From Fontibacterium abundans (lineage in GTDB: Bacteria > Pseudomonadota > Alphaproteobacteria > Pelagibacterales > Pelagibacteraceae): DNA of 64,000 nt. The first letter of the stretch is position 1. Every line of letters begins with the position of its first letter. The notes beneath the pieces were generated by a model. That model was not told the DNA's origin. It saw nothing but the letters and a program-made list of their open reading frames with translations, and ran no database searches. The stretch lies in assembly GCA_965235095.1 (NCBI GenBank), contig OZ249405.1. One strand, 5' to 3'. The translations under genes and the position numbers were made by a program. This document shows positions 1 to 9,418 of the stretch, piece after piece.

Positions 1-567
1 AAGGTAAGCGAAACAGCAAGAAGTTGTTTTGTTCCTCTAACTGTTGGTGGTGGAATTAGTAGCATAGAAGATATTAAAAACCTTTTGCTCGCAGGAGCGG
101 ATAAAGTTTCAATTAATACTGCAGCAGTAAAAAACCATAATTTTATTAAAGAGAGCGCAATTAGATTTGGATCTCAATGTATAGTGATCGCAATAGATGC
201 AAAAAAAATAGGAAATAATAAATGGGAAATATTTACTCATGGAGGAAGAAATTCCACAGGCATTGATGCTATTGAATACTCAAAAATTATTGAAAAAAAT
301 GGCGCCGGGGAAATTCTTCTTACATCGATGGATAAAGATGGAACAAAAACAGGTTATGATCTTGAGTTAACAAGGGCTATTTCAAGCTTAGTATCTATAC
401 CGGTGATAGCATCAGGTGGAGTTGGTAATCTCGATCATTTATATGATGGTTTTAATACAGGTTTAGCTAGTGCGGTTTTGGCAGCCTCAATCTTTCATTA
501 TGGTGAATATTCCATAATGGATGCAAAAAACTATTTAATTAAAAAGGGAATACCAATAAGAATTTAA
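1..567 (+). CDS. hisF: Imidazole glycerol phosphate synthase cyclase subunit HisF, 5' end cut by window edge
   Basis: The cyclase subunit of the HisF-HisH complex joins ammonia to PRFAR to give imidazole glycerol phosphate and AICAR in histidine synthesis. The frame is open from base 1, so the first 65-70 residues of the roughly 255-residue family length are outside the window, including the first catalytic Asp. The visible 188 residues carry the barrel motifs VPLTVGGGI, KVSINTAAV, the IAIDAK strand with the second catalytic Asp (residue 66 of the fragment, bases 196-198), MDKDGTKTGYD, and the phosphate-binding VIASGGVG. hisE follows after 2 bases, supporting a his operon entering from the left. 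Identification is firm. Confidence 0.97.
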   Translation, partial: KVSETARSCFVPLTVGGGISSIEDIKNLLLAGADKVSINTAAVKNHNFIKESAIRFGSQCIVIAIDAKKIGNNKWEIFTHGGRNSTGIDAIEYSKIIEKNGAGEILLTSMDKDGTKTGYDLELTRAISSLVSIPVIASGGVGNLDHLYDGFNTGLASAVLAASIFHYGEYSIMDAKNYLIKKGIPIRI

Positions 568-569
568 TT

Positions 570-896
570 ATGTTTAAAAATTTAGAACAGCTTACAAAAA
601 AGATAAAGAAACAAAAGAATAAAAATCCAAACATTTCATATACGGCAAGTCTTTTTAAGAAAGGAAAGAATTTTTGTATAAAAAAATTTATGGAAGAAGC
701 AAGAGAACTTGCGGCTTCATCTAAATATTCTAATAAAAAAAATATAATTCACGAAGCTTCAGATCTATTATATCATTTCTTAGTTCTTCTTGAGTTTAAG
801 AAAATTTCAATAACTTCAATTATGAAAGAGTTAAAGAGAAGACAAAAAATTTCAGGAATTCAAGAGAAGAAGAGTAGAAAAAAAAATGTACGATAA
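570..896 (+). CDS. hisE: Phosphoribosyl-ATP pyrophosphatase HisE
   Basis: HisE hydrolyses phosphoribosyl-ATP to phosphoribosyl-AMP and pyrophosphate, the second step of histidine synthesis. The 108-residue protein is all-alpha and MazG-like: acidic metal-binding residues are in MEEARELA (Glu42, Glu43, Glu46) and HEASDLLYH (Glu62, Asp65). The length is normal for a stand-alone HisE; no HisI cyclohydrolase domain is fused. The gene starts 2 bases after hisF and its Lys/Arg-rich tail overlaps the next gene by 11 bases, so translational coupling is likely. Tail sequence beyond residue 95 is low-complexity and probably disordered. Confidence 0.93.
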   Translation: MFKNLEQLTKKIKKQKNKNPNISYTASLFKKGKNFCIKKFMEEARELAASSKYSNKKNIIHEASDLLYHFLVLLEFKKISITSIMKELKRRQKISGIQEKKSRKKNVR

Positions 897-1242
897 AAAT
901 AATATATTTGCTAAAATTTTAAGAGGAGAAATTCCCTGTGATAAAATTTATGAAGATAAGTTTTCCCTTGCGTTTAAAGATATTAATCCCCAAGCAAAAG
1001 TTCATGTTTTGGTAATCCCAAAAGGCGAGTATGTGGACATGAATGATTTTGCAGTTAATGCTAAAAGTGATGAAATTGAAGGTTTAATTAGAGCTTTGGG
1101 AAAAGTTGCTAGTATTCTAGGAGTGTCTACTTCTGGTTATAGATATTTAGGCAATAACGGCAGAGACGGTGGCCAAGAAGTTCCTCACCTACATTTTCAT
1201 ATCTTTGGTGGAGAAAAATTAGGAAGAATGATCCATAAATAA
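886..1242 (+). CDS. HIT-family nucleotide hydrolase (HinT-like)
   Basis: Histidine-triad proteins of the HinT branch hydrolyse nucleoside phosphoramidates and acyl-AMP. The 118-residue protein shows the family opening (NIFAKILRGEIP), the FKDINPQAKVHVLVIPK strand pair and the catalytic HLHFH triad at residues 101-105 followed by IFGG. Length matches small cytoplasmic HinT proteins. It overlaps hisE by 11 bases; HIT genes commonly sit after hisE in alphaproteobacteria, which suggests co-transcription rather than a role in histidine synthesis itself. The physiological substrate cannot be read from the sequence. Confidence 0.92.
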   Translation: MYDKNNIFAKILRGEIPCDKIYEDKFSLAFKDINPQAKVHVLVIPKGEYVDMNDFAVNAKSDEIEGLIRALGKVASILGVSTSGYRYLGNNGRDGGQEVPHLHFHIFGGEKLGRMIHK

Positions 1243-1243
1243 A

Positions 1244-1762
1244 ATGGAAAGATCCATAGATAGGTTTTATCTACATCTTATTTCAAGGAACGATTTAATC
1301 CCATCAACTTGTAAAGAAAAAAATCTAGAAGTTATTCTAGAAAAAGAACCAACAGTAGATTTTTGTAAATTTCTTTATAAAGAAGTAGGAAGAGATTTTT
1401 TTTGGAGAGACAGACTCAAGTGGAGCGATCAAGATTGGTTGGATTATATCAGTAATGACTTTTTTAAATTATATATTTTAAAACAAAAAAATGAATTAGC
1501 TGGATATTATGAGTTACTTTATGATCCAAAAATTCCATCGATGGAAATTCCTTATTTTGGAATATTTAAAGAATTTTTTGGTAAAGGAATTGGCGGGCAT
1601 TTATTAACTGATGCAATTTTAACTTCTTTTAATCAGAAGATTAACAAAGTGTGGGTTCATACGTGTACACTGGATCATCCTAATGCCTTAAAAAATTATC
1701 TTGCAAGAGGGATGTTAATTTTTAAAACAGAAAAGATATTTTTTAATCCAGAAAATTTATAA
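1244..1762 (+). CDS. GNAT-family N-acetyltransferase
   Basis: This 172-residue protein has the GNAT acetyl-CoA-binding layout: a beta strand ending in EIPYFGIF (101-108), then the pyrophosphate loop FGKGIGGHLL (112-121), and a C-terminal HPNALKNYLARGM segment (145-157) of the type that closes the fold. The N-terminal 60 residues are not recognisable. The acceptor substrate is unknown. It starts one base after the HIT gene, so it is the probable last gene of the his operon, and it ends 4 bases before the oppositely oriented lolA. Confidence 0.82.
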   Translation: MERSIDRFYLHLISRNDLIPSTCKEKNLEVILEKEPTVDFCKFLYKEVGRDFFWRDRLKWSDQDWLDYISNDFFKLYILKQKNELAGYYELLYDPKIPSMEIPYFGIFKEFFGKGIGGHLLTDAILTSFNQKINKVWVHTCTLDHPNALKNYLARGMLIFKTEKIFFNPENL

Positions 1763-1766
1763 ATTT

Positions 1767-2318
1767 TTATTTTGGGATTTCAAATTTTTCGTTTGTATTA
1801 ATATTTATTGAAATATTCTTCATTAAGAATTCCAGACTAGATTTATCATAATTTTTTATTTTCCACCCAACAATATTCATTTCTTTAGAGTTAAAATAGA
1901 TCTCAATACTTTCTTGAGAATTTAGATCAATAATTGCAATTATATTTTTATCTATTTTGTCGAATTTTTCTACTTTTGATAATTTTTCGATAATACTTTC
2001 TTTGTCTAACATAACGCCCAAAGGAGTATCTTTGATATTATAGTTATAATTCTTATTTTCTCTTCTGTTTATTAGGAATAAATAATCATCATTTACAATA
2101 ATCTCTTTGTCTTCTTCTTCGTATAAACAGCGCATTTTTTTTGGGTAAACAATGAGACAATTGCCGTTTTCTACTATGTCATTTGTGTTTTGCGTGAAAT
2201 TGAATTTAATAGAATTTATTTTTTTTAAATTTTCAATTATTTTATCCTTTTCTGATGCTTTCGCATTAACGCAGAAAGAAATTAACATTGTTAAAACAAT
2301 GTATAAAAATTTCTTCAT
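1767..2318 (-). CDS. lolA: Outer-membrane lipoprotein carrier protein LolA-like
   Basis: LolA is the periplasmic chaperone that carries lipoproteins from the LolCDE ABC transporter to the outer membrane. The 183-residue protein has a Sec signal peptide (MKKF then a hydrophobic stretch to about residue 21), then the alternating-strand half-barrel with the early IKFNFTQ strand and the GNCLIVYPKKMRC segment, in place of the usual G.-.-.-.-P.-.-.R box. Similarity to well-studied LolA is only moderate; context helps: it follows ftsK by 5 bases on the same strand, the usual alphaproteobacterial ftsK-lolA pair. Two cysteines (in GNC and MRC) might form a disulfide; that is inference. Confidence 0.82.
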   Translation of the reverse strand: MKKFLYIVLTMLISFCVNAKASEKDKIIENLKKINSIKFNFTQNTNDIVENGNCLIVYPKKMRCLYEEEDKEIIVNDDYLFLINRRENKNYNYNIKDTPLGVMLDKESIIEKLSKVEKFDKIDKNIIAIIDLNSQESIEIYFNSKEMNIVGWKIKNYDKSSLEFLMKNISININTNEKFEIPK

Positions 2319-2323
2319 TTATT

Positions 2324-4444
2324 TTAATAGATTTCTCTTTTACCTACGTGATTTGCTGGGCTAATTATTTTTTCTTCTTCCATTTGATCAATAATTCTGG
2401 CCGCTCTGTTGTAACCAATTCCAAGTTTCCTTTGTAAAAAACTAGTCGATGCTTTGCCTTCAGTTTTAATTATTTCAACTGCTTTATTATATAATTCATC
2501 TTTTCCTTCTGAGTTTAAAACCACTTCATCATTTTCTTGTTCTTCAATCCTAGTTACTTCTTCAATGTAAGTTGGTGAGCCCTGAAGCCTTAAGAATGTT
2601 GAAATTCTTTCTATTTCTTTTTCAGAAACGTAAGGACCGTGAATTCTTATTATTCTGCTTGCTGAAGACATAAAAAGCATGTCGCCATTACCAAGTAATA
2701 ATTCAGCTCCCTGCTCTCCTAATATAGTTCTGCTGTCTATTTTTGATGTTACTTGAAATGATATTCTTGTTGGAAAATTAGCTTTAATTGTGCCTGTTAT
2801 AACATCAACGCTTGGTCTTTGTGTTGCCATAACTATATGAATTCCAGCAGCTCTAGCCATTTGCGCAAGCCTTTGTATGTAGTTTTCAATTTCTTTACCT
2901 GCAATCATCATTAAGTCCGCCATTTCATCAACTATGACAACAATGTAAGGCATTTTTTTCTTGCTCTCAGAAGATGCTTTATCGTTAAATCCTGAAATAT
3001 TTCTCACTCCAATTTCAGTCATTTCTCGATATCTTTTTTCCATTTCTTTAACGACCCACTTTAGAGCTGTTGTTGCTTTTTTAGGCTCAGTAATAACAGG
3101 AGTTAAAAGATGTGGAATTCCTTGATAGATAGAAAGTTCCAACATTTTTGGATCAATCATAATAAGTTTACAATCTTCAGGTTTGTGCCTGTAAAGAATT
3201 GATAGAATTAAAGTATTAATGCAGACTGATTTTCCAGATCCTGTAGTTCCGGCAATTAAAAGATGCGGCATTGAAACTAAATCCCCAACAATCGGAAATC
3301 CTGAAATACTTTTTCCAAGTGTTATTGGAATTTTAATGTCTTTATTATTAAATTCTTTACTAGAAATTATTTCTTTTAACGCAACATTCTCTCTTACTTT
3401 GTTTGGTATTTCTATTCCTATGGTACTTTTGCCAGGAACAGTCGCCACCCTTGTTGATATAGAGCTTGTGTTGCGGGCAATGTCTTCAGAAAGATTAATA
3501 ATTTTCGATGTTTTAATTCCTGCCGTTGGCTCAAATTCATATAAAGTTACAACAGGTCCGGCGCTTACCCTTTTTATTTCACCTGAGATACTAAAATCTA
3601 AAAGAACATTCTCGAGAAATTTTGATTGAGTTTTATAACTTTCCTCATCTAATTGATTTTCTATTTTTACTGGATCATCAAGTAATTTTATAGGAGGTAT
3701 TTTAAAGCTTGTAGATCTTTCAGTCTTTGTACTTTCCAAAGGAAGTTGTTGTTGAGGAGAAATTTCTTGTATTGAGATTTCTTCTTGAATTTTTTGGGTG
3801 ATATTTTCTTGTACAGGCACATTAATAGCAATTTCTTCAGTATTTTTTTTTTTAACGTATATTTTAAAGATTAATTTTGGAAAAAAACTTAATAAATTTC
3901 CTATGGTTATAAAAACAATTTTCCATTCTTGAATATTTAATCCTGCACTGAAATAAAAACATATTAGAGATATTGATAAAAAAATAACCGAAAGATAAGC
4001 TCCAAATGAATTATTTTTTATATTCAATTTTTCAGAAATAAAATTAGCAACAAAACCACCAAAGCCATTATCAGGAAGCCAAAAACTTTGATCAATATTA
4101 ATTGAAAAGAATAAAGCTCCAAAAATTATCGATAAAATTAAGAATAATAGTTTTATAAAGAAATTCTCAATTTTTTTTCTAATTATTAAATATCCGCCCC
4201 AGATGATTAAGTTAAGAAATATTAAAAAAGCTAAAATACCAAAAGCTTGTAGAAAAAAATCAGAAAGATAATAAAAAAAGGAAAAGAATTTATTATGAAT
4301 ATTTTTTTCTGAGGGAAATACATAACTTATGCTGTTTGCTGAGTATGTTGTTAAGGAGATAAAGTACGCAAGACCAGAAAAAATAGTTACTACGCCAGAA
4401 AGCTCAATTAATTTTACTTTAATAAATGTTATTATTTTTTCCAT
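2324..4444 (-). CDS. ftsK: DNA translocase FtsK
   Basis: FtsK pumps chromosome-terminus DNA across the division septum and activates dimer resolution. The 706-residue protein has an N-terminal membrane domain (hydrophobic spans near 18-35, 67-88, 98-116, 150-168 and 176-194), a short Gln/Glu-rich linker (about 205-245) and the RecA-like motor with Walker A GTTGSGKS at 399-406, Walker B IVVIVDEMAD near 501-510 and the MATQRPS segment. A gamma winged-helix domain (about 645-706, with GIGYNRAARIID) should read KOPS-type DNA motifs. The linker is short, giving an SpoIIIE-like length. It is divergent from the UbiH-type gene and leads lolA. Confidence 0.96.
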   Translation of the reverse strand: MEKIITFIKVKLIELSGVVTIFSGLAYFISLTTYSANSISYVFPSEKNIHNKFFSFFYYLSDFFLQAFGILAFLIFLNLIIWGGYLIIRKKIENFFIKLLFLILSIIFGALFFSINIDQSFWLPDNGFGGFVANFISEKLNIKNNSFGAYLSVIFLSISLICFYFSAGLNIQEWKIVFITIGNLLSFFPKLIFKIYVKKKNTEEIAINVPVQENITQKIQEEISIQEISPQQQLPLESTKTERSTSFKIPPIKLLDDPVKIENQLDEESYKTQSKFLENVLLDFSISGEIKRVSAGPVVTLYEFEPTAGIKTSKIINLSEDIARNTSSISTRVATVPGKSTIGIEIPNKVRENVALKEIISSKEFNNKDIKIPITLGKSISGFPIVGDLVSMPHLLIAGTTGSGKSVCINTLILSILYRHKPEDCKLIMIDPKMLELSIYQGIPHLLTPVITEPKKATTALKWVVKEMEKRYREMTEIGVRNISGFNDKASSESKKKMPYIVVIVDEMADLMMIAGKEIENYIQRLAQMARAAGIHIVMATQRPSVDVITGTIKANFPTRISFQVTSKIDSRTILGEQGAELLLGNGDMLFMSSASRIIRIHGPYVSEKEIERISTFLRLQGSPTYIEEVTRIEEQENDEVVLNSEGKDELYNKAVEIIKTEGKASTSFLQRKLGIGYNRAARIIDQMEEEKIISPANHVGKREIY

Positions 4445-4522
4445 GTTTTGCTTAGCGAATCACAATTAAAACCTTTGTATCATTAATATTCAGTTGATAG
4501 AATTCCAAAGCAAAAGACAATC

Positions 4523-5698
4523 ATGCCTAACTCTCAAAAAATTTGTATTATTGGTTCGGGTCTAACAGCTTTAACCATTGCCTATCTGCTATCAAAATTT
4601 AATTTACAAATCGATATAGTTGAACAAGACCTTAAAAAAAAAAAAATTAAGCCAACTAAGTTAGCATTAAGCAAACATTCATTTGATCAATTATGTTCTT
4701 ACGGACTAAAAGATATTAAAAAAAAATCTAATGTTGTTAAGAATATTTATTTACATGACTCTTATTCATCCATTAGCTTAAAACAAGATCTTCATTTTTC
4801 AGCATCTAACAAAAAAGAAGCTTTAGCTTATATTATTGATGGCAATATTTTATTTTCAGATATTAGTAAAAAAATAAAAAGTTTTAAAAATATTAACTTT
4901 GTAAAGAAAGAAATATCATCAATTAATGATAATAAATTTTACAAAGAAATTATCTTTAAAGATTTAACAAAAGAAAATTATAACCTTGTAATTTTCGCTT
5001 CTGCTAATAATCTTTTTTTATTATCAAAATTTAAATTAAGAAAAGTTATAGATAAGTCATATAACGAAGACGCATATGTTTTTAATCTACATCATAAAAA
5101 AATTATAAATAATTCTGCAAGGCAATTTTTTTTAAAAGATGGACCATTAGCTTTTCTTCCAGTTTCAAGAACAGAAACTTCTGTAATTTGGTCTATTAAA
5201 AATAATTCAATTAATAAAAAATACGTATCAAGCAAGAAGGATTTATCTAAATTTTTTAATACTCATTTCAAAGAATTATTTAATGAAATAATCTCTATCT
5301 CTGAGATTAATAAGTTTAATTTAAATTATACTTTTAATGAGTTAAAAGATTCCAAGAGAACCTTATTGTTTGGCGACATAGCCAATAAAATTCATCCCAT
5401 TGCTGGTCAGGGTTGGAATATGACTTTAAGAAACATATTTTCTCTAATTAAAGTTTTTAAATATTCTGAAAATTTAGGTATGGAGATTGGCAATGATATT
5501 TTTATTAAAAAATATTTAGATGAGACAAGTTTAAACAATCTTACGTTTGCAACATTGATTGATGGGATTAGAAAAATATTTGATGTTAAGATCGATAGTT
5601 ATGTTGCCATAAGAAAGAATACACTTTCTAATATTGATAAAAATTCTTTTATTAAAAAGAATTTTGTAAATATTGCTAATAAAGGTTTATTTATTTAA
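4523..5698 (+). CDS. FAD-dependent UbiH/UbiF-type hydroxylase, probable ubiquinone synthesis
   Basis: The 391-residue protein is a class A flavin monooxygenase. The N-terminal Rossmann motif is CIIGSGLTALTIAYLL (8-23) with VEQD at the end of the second strand, and the second FAD motif is LFGDIANKIHPIAGQGWNM (about 281-299), typical of the UbiH/UbiF/UbiL group that hydroxylates the ubiquinone ring. Which ring position it hydroxylates cannot be decided from sequence. ubiB and ubiE of the same pathway are at 58.9-61.2 kb. It diverges from ftsK across 78 bases and its 3' end overlaps the convergent ogt by 12 bases. Confidence 0.85.
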   Translation: MPNSQKICIIGSGLTALTIAYLLSKFNLQIDIVEQDLKKKKIKPTKLALSKHSFDQLCSYGLKDIKKKSNVVKNIYLHDSYSSISLKQDLHFSASNKKEALAYIIDGNILFSDISKKIKSFKNINFVKKEISSINDNKFYKEIIFKDLTKENYNLVIFASANNLFLLSKFKLRKVIDKSYNEDAYVFNLHHKKIINNSARQFFLKDGPLAFLPVSRTETSVIWSIKNNSINKKYVSSKKDLSKFFNTHFKELFNEIISISEINKFNLNYTFNELKDSKRTLLFGDIANKIHPIAGQGWNMTLRNIFSLIKVFKYSENLGMEIGNDIFIKKYLDETSLNNLTFATLIDGIRKIFDVKIDSYVAIRKNTLSNIDKNSFIKKNFVNIANKGLFI

Positions 5699-6142
5699 TT
5701 TCTCGAATTTAAGTATTTTATTTTTCAAGTTAAGCCCACCCTTTGCTGAAAAACCACCTAATAAACCATCACATCTAATCACTCTATGACAAGGAATAAA
5801 AAGTAATAATCTGTTTTGGCCGCAAATTCTCCCGACATGCCTTGGATGTATTTTAGTTTTTTTAGAAATGAGATTATAAGAGACAGTTTTTCCATAGCCT
5901 ATTTTTTTTATTTCATTCCAAACTTTTAACTGAGTTTCTGTTCCAACAGTTTTTGATTTAAAAGTAAATTTTTTTATTTTTTTATCTAAAAATTGTTTTA
6001 TCTCTTTTTTAGCTTTTAATAATTCTGAGCTTTTTTTTTGTTTGGTTATTTTTCTGAAACTAATATCAGTAATGTAACCTTCACTTTCTTTAACAGTGAT
6101 AATCCCTAGTTTTGTTTTAAAAGATAATTGGAAAGTTGACAT
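5687..6142 (-). CDS. ogt: Methylated-DNA--protein-cysteine methyltransferase
   Basis: This suicide repair protein takes alkyl groups from O6-alkylguanine onto its own cysteine. The 151-residue protein has the diagnostic PCHRVIRCDG motif with acceptor Cys118 (FIPCHRVI) and the downstream LGGFSAKGGL loop. The preceding PRHVGRICGQNR segment supplies the Arg and Asn of the DNA-binding helix. No AraC-like Ada domain is present, so it is a stand-alone Ogt/MGMT. Its start lies 32 bases from the mnmE start on the opposite strand, so the two promoters must be interleaved. Confidence 0.94.
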   Translation of the reverse strand: MSTFQLSFKTKLGIITVKESEGYITDISFRKITKQKKSSELLKAKKEIKQFLDKKIKKFTFKSKTVGTETQLKVWNEIKKIGYGKTVSYNLISKKTKIHPRHVGRICGQNRLLLFIPCHRVIRCDGLLGGFSAKGGLNLKNKILKFEKLNK

Positions 6143-6173
6143 TTATATTAAAACTAAATCATATCGTTTTTTT

Positions 6174-7499
6174 ATGTCAATATTCGCATTAGCTACAGCG
6201 TCAGGAACTTCTGGTTTGGCAGTTATAAGAGTCTCCGGAAAAGAGGCTTTTAAAGTAGCTAAAACTTTAACTAAATCCAAAAAAATTAAACCAAGAATAG
6301 CTAATTTTTCTTCATTTTATGACAATAAAAATCAGATTATTGATAAGGGAATTTTTATATTTTTTCCAAAACCCAATAGCTACACAGGAGATGACGTCGT
6401 TGAATTTCATGTCCATGGGAGCAATGCTGTTATTAAATATTTTTTAAAAATCTTATCCACGTTTAAGAACTGTAGATTAGCTAAACCAGGCGAGTTTACT
6501 AAAACTGCTCTTCTTAATAAAAAAATAAACTTGTTACAAGCAGAGAGCTTAATTGATTTGATAAATTCAGAAACAGAACTTCAAAGAACTCAGGCTTTAA
6601 AAGTAATGAATGACGATACAACAAAAATTTATAATAACTTAAGAGATGAAATGATCAAAATACTCTCTGATTATGAGGCGGTTATTGATTTTTCCGACGA
6701 TGAAGTAGGTGATAATGTCTTTTCAAATAATAGGGGTAAGTTATTGAAAATAAATGATAAAATTAAAGAAATTATACGAAAAGGTGAGAATTCAGAGAAA
6801 ATTAGAGAAGGATTTAAGGTTTCAATCGTAGGACCAACTAATTCAGGCAAGTCCTCACTAATTAATTGTTTAGCTAATAGGCAGGTGTCTATTGTTTCTA
6901 ATATCCCAGGCACAACTAGAGATCTTATTGAGACAAGTATTTTGTTAAATGGAAAACTAGTAAGATTTTTTGATACCGCTGGTTTTAGAAATTCAAAAAA
7001 TATTATTGAGAAGAAAGGAATTTCATTAACAAAAAGTAATTTAAAAGACTCGGATTTAAAATTAATTATTTTTGATCATACAAAAATTATCGATAAAAAA
7101 ATTTTAAAACTATTTGATGAAAAATCAATTTTAGTTCTTAATAAAATTGATATTAAAAAATCAAAGAAATTTTTAGAAGATAAAATTTACAAACCAATTA
7201 GAATTTCAGCAAAAAAAAATATAGGCGTCTCGAAACTTATTAAAACAATATCAAAAAAAATTGACGATCATTTCAAAGTTAATGAAGATAATATTATTTC
7301 AAGGCAAAGGCATGTAAAAAGCCTTGAAAATACTGTCTTTTTTATCAATAGATGTCTTAATAAAAAATCTATTAATCAGATCGATTTAGCAGCGGAAGAT
7401 TTAAGATTAGCTGTTAGAAATCTTGGAGAAATAGTTGGATACGTTAATGTTGAAGAATTATTAGATAGAATCTTTAAAGATTTTTGTATCGGAAAATAG
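6174..7499 (+). CDS. mnmE: tRNA modification GTPase MnmE
   Basis: MnmE with MnmG installs the carboxymethylaminomethyl group on wobble uridine 34 of tRNAs. I place the start at ATG 6174 because the family begins with an MxxIFALAT-type sequence; the frame is open further upstream to 6096 but those 26 codons run into ogt. The 441-residue protein has the folate-binding N-terminal domain (VEFHVHGS, LAKPGEFT, NLLQAESL), a GTPase domain with G1 GPTNSGKSS (220-228), G2 GTTRD (246-250), G3 DTAG (267-270) and G4 NKID, and the C-terminal CIGK with the conserved Cys at 438. mnmG follows after 47 bases. Confidence 0.96.
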   Translation: MSIFALATASGTSGLAVIRVSGKEAFKVAKTLTKSKKIKPRIANFSSFYDNKNQIIDKGIFIFFPKPNSYTGDDVVEFHVHGSNAVIKYFLKILSTFKNCRLAKPGEFTKTALLNKKINLLQAESLIDLINSETELQRTQALKVMNDDTTKIYNNLRDEMIKILSDYEAVIDFSDDEVGDNVFSNNRGKLLKINDKIKEIIRKGENSEKIREGFKVSIVGPTNSGKSSLINCLANRQVSIVSNIPGTTRDLIETSILLNGKLVRFFDTAGFRNSKNIIEKKGISLTKSNLKDSDLKLIIFDHTKIIDKKILKLFDEKSILVLNKIDIKKSKKFLEDKIYKPIRISAKKNIGVSKLIKTISKKIDDHFKVNEDNIISRQRHVKSLENTVFFINRCLNKKSINQIDLAAEDLRLAVRNLGEIVGYVNVEELLDRIFKDFCIGK

Positions 7500-7546
7500 C
7501 ATAAAAATACCTTATCTTTTGAGTTAATGGGATATATAAACCCCAT

Positions 7547-9415
7547 ATGAATTTAGAGAAAAATTTTGATATAATTGTAATTGGAGCTGGGCATGCAGGC
7601 TGCGAAGCCGCTGCTGCTGCAGCAAGATCAGGTGTTAATACTGCTCTTATTACAAATTCACTCGCTACAATTGGTGAAATGTCATGCAACCCCGCAATAG
7701 GTGGATTAGGCAAAGGTCACTTAGTCAGAGAAATTGATGCATTAGATGGGATCATGGGAATTATTGCTGATCAATCGGGAATACAATTTAGATTATTAAA
7801 TAGTAGCAGAGGTCATGCTGTGAGAGGACCAAGAACGCAATCAGACAGAGAACTTTATAAAAAATACATGCAAAAATTACTATTAAGCTACTGTAATTTA
7901 AGCCTTTTTTATGATCCTGTAACAAAGTTTGAATTTAGCAAAAATAAAATTATTTCAATTGAAACTAAGTCTGGAAATTCATTTACAGCAAAAAAATTTA
8001 TTTTAACAACGGGCACTTTCTTAAATGGCCTTATTCACATTGGTGATGAAAAGATTTCAGCAGGAAGAATAGATGAAAAACCAACCTTAGGATTAAGTGA
8101 GCAGTTAAAAAAATTAAATTTTAAAATTGGTAGATTGAAGACTGGCACTCCACCTAGACTTGATGGAACAACAATTAATTATGATGAGCTTGAAATGCAA
8201 GACGCTGATGATAACCCTTTTTTCTTCTCTTATTTAACTAAAAAAATTAACGCAAAACAAATTTCTTGTGGGATGACTTATACTAATGACAAGGTTCATA
8301 AAATTATTGAAAAAAATTTAAAGCGTAGCGCAATGTATTCTGGATCGATTAAAAGTATCGGCCCTAGATACTGCCCTTCTATAGAAGATAAGATCGTAAA
8401 ATTTAAAGATAAGCAACGTCATCAAATTTTTTTAGAACCTGAGAGTCTTACAACGAACATAGTGTATCCAAATGGCATATCAACCTCTCTTCCAAAAGAA
8501 ATCCAACAAGAAATATTATTTAAAATCAATGGTTTAGAGAACGTTCGCATGATAAGACCTGGATACGCAATTGAGTATGATTATGTGTTTCCAACTGAGT
8601 TAGATTTTACTCTTAAAACAAAAAAAATAGAAAATTTGTATCTTGCAGGTCAAATAAATGGAACAACAGGATACGAAGAGGCAGCCGCACAAGGAATAGT
8701 GGCAGGTCTTAATGCTGCTCAGTCGGTTAAAAATTTAGAACCATTAAAATTTGAGAGATCTCAGTCTTACATCGGAGTTATGATTGATGATTTGATTACT
8801 AAAGGAGTGAGTGAGCCTTACAGAATGTTTACCTCTAGAGCAGAATATAGATTAACACTAAGAGCTGACAATGCTGATTTAAGATTAACTCCTTTAGCTA
8901 TTAAACATAATTTTATATCTGAAATTAGAAAGTCTAAATTTATCAACAAAATCAATGACTTAAGTGATTTTAAAACTATATTATCCAATAAGATCGTATC
9001 ACCTACTGTTTTAAAAAAAAATGGAATTAAAATCTCTCAAGACGGAAGAAAAAAATCACTATTGCAGATTTTGAAATTTAAAGATGTGACTTTAGAAAAA
9101 ATTAGATCTATGTTTTCAGATATACCAAAGTATGATGATGAAATTGAGAACTTAATAAAAACAGAGTCTCACTATAGTGGGTATATAGAACAGCAAAAAA
9201 GAGACATAAGTATATTTGAAAAAGATGAAAACCTCATAATACCGAAAAACATTAATTATGACTTAATTTCTGGTCTTTCAAATGAGGTAAAAAGAAAATT
9301 GGATGACATAAAGCCATTAACTTTTGGCCAGGCACTTAGAATAGACGGAGTAACTCCTGCTGCAATTAACATATTGATGATTTATTGTAAAAATACTCTT
9401 AAAAAGGCATCTTAG
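7547..9415 (+). CDS. mnmG: tRNA uridine-5-carboxymethylaminomethyl synthesis enzyme MnmG
   Basis: MnmG is the FAD- and NADH-dependent partner of MnmE in wobble-uridine modification. The 622-residue protein matches the normal length and shows the FAD-binding GAGHAGCEAAAAAARSG (13-29), the MSCNPAIGGLGKGHLVREID segment, the TGTFLNGLIHIG strand and the C-terminal tRNA-binding region with MFTSRAEYRLTLRADNAD. Gene order mnmE-mnmG-rsmG-parA-parB is the conserved origin-proximal arrangement. A weak hairpin (ATGGG at 7527-7531 against CCCAT at 7542-7546) touches the start codon region and might affect initiation. Confidence 0.97.
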   Translation: MNLEKNFDIIVIGAGHAGCEAAAAAARSGVNTALITNSLATIGEMSCNPAIGGLGKGHLVREIDALDGIMGIIADQSGIQFRLLNSSRGHAVRGPRTQSDRELYKKYMQKLLLSYCNLSLFYDPVTKFEFSKNKIISIETKSGNSFTAKKFILTTGTFLNGLIHIGDEKISAGRIDEKPTLGLSEQLKKLNFKIGRLKTGTPPRLDGTTINYDELEMQDADDNPFFFSYLTKKINAKQISCGMTYTNDKVHKIIEKNLKRSAMYSGSIKSIGPRYCPSIEDKIVKFKDKQRHQIFLEPESLTTNIVYPNGISTSLPKEIQQEILFKINGLENVRMIRPGYAIEYDYVFPTELDFTLKTKKIENLYLAGQINGTTGYEEAAAQGIVAGLNAAQSVKNLEPLKFERSQSYIGVMIDDLITKGVSEPYRMFTSRAEYRLTLRADNADLRLTPLAIKHNFISEIRKSKFINKINDLSDFKTILSNKIVSPTVLKKNGIKISQDGRKKSLLQILKFKDVTLEKIRSMFSDIPKYDDEIENLIKTESHYSGYIEQQKRDISIFEKDENLIIPKNINYDLISGLSNEVKRKLDDIKPLTFGQALRIDGVTPAAINILMIYCKNTLKKAS

Positions 9416-9418
9416 AAT

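Noticed and set aside
3219..3629. A 136-codon open frame on the plus strand inside ftsK
   Set aside because: It is antisense to the conserved motor domain of ftsK, and has no family motif or ribosome-binding site; similar antisense frames inside dnaJ, rpoH-type heat-shock genes and pnp were rejected for the same reason.
6453..6461. TTATCCACG, a near match to a DnaA box, inside mnmE
   Set aside because: One isolated mismatched box in a coding region of A+T-rich DNA is expected by chance; no cluster or A/T-rich unwinding element beside it.
7527..7546. Five-base hairpin ATGGG/CCCAT just before mnmG
   Set aside because: Stem too short, no T-tract, and a ten-base loop; possibly chance.
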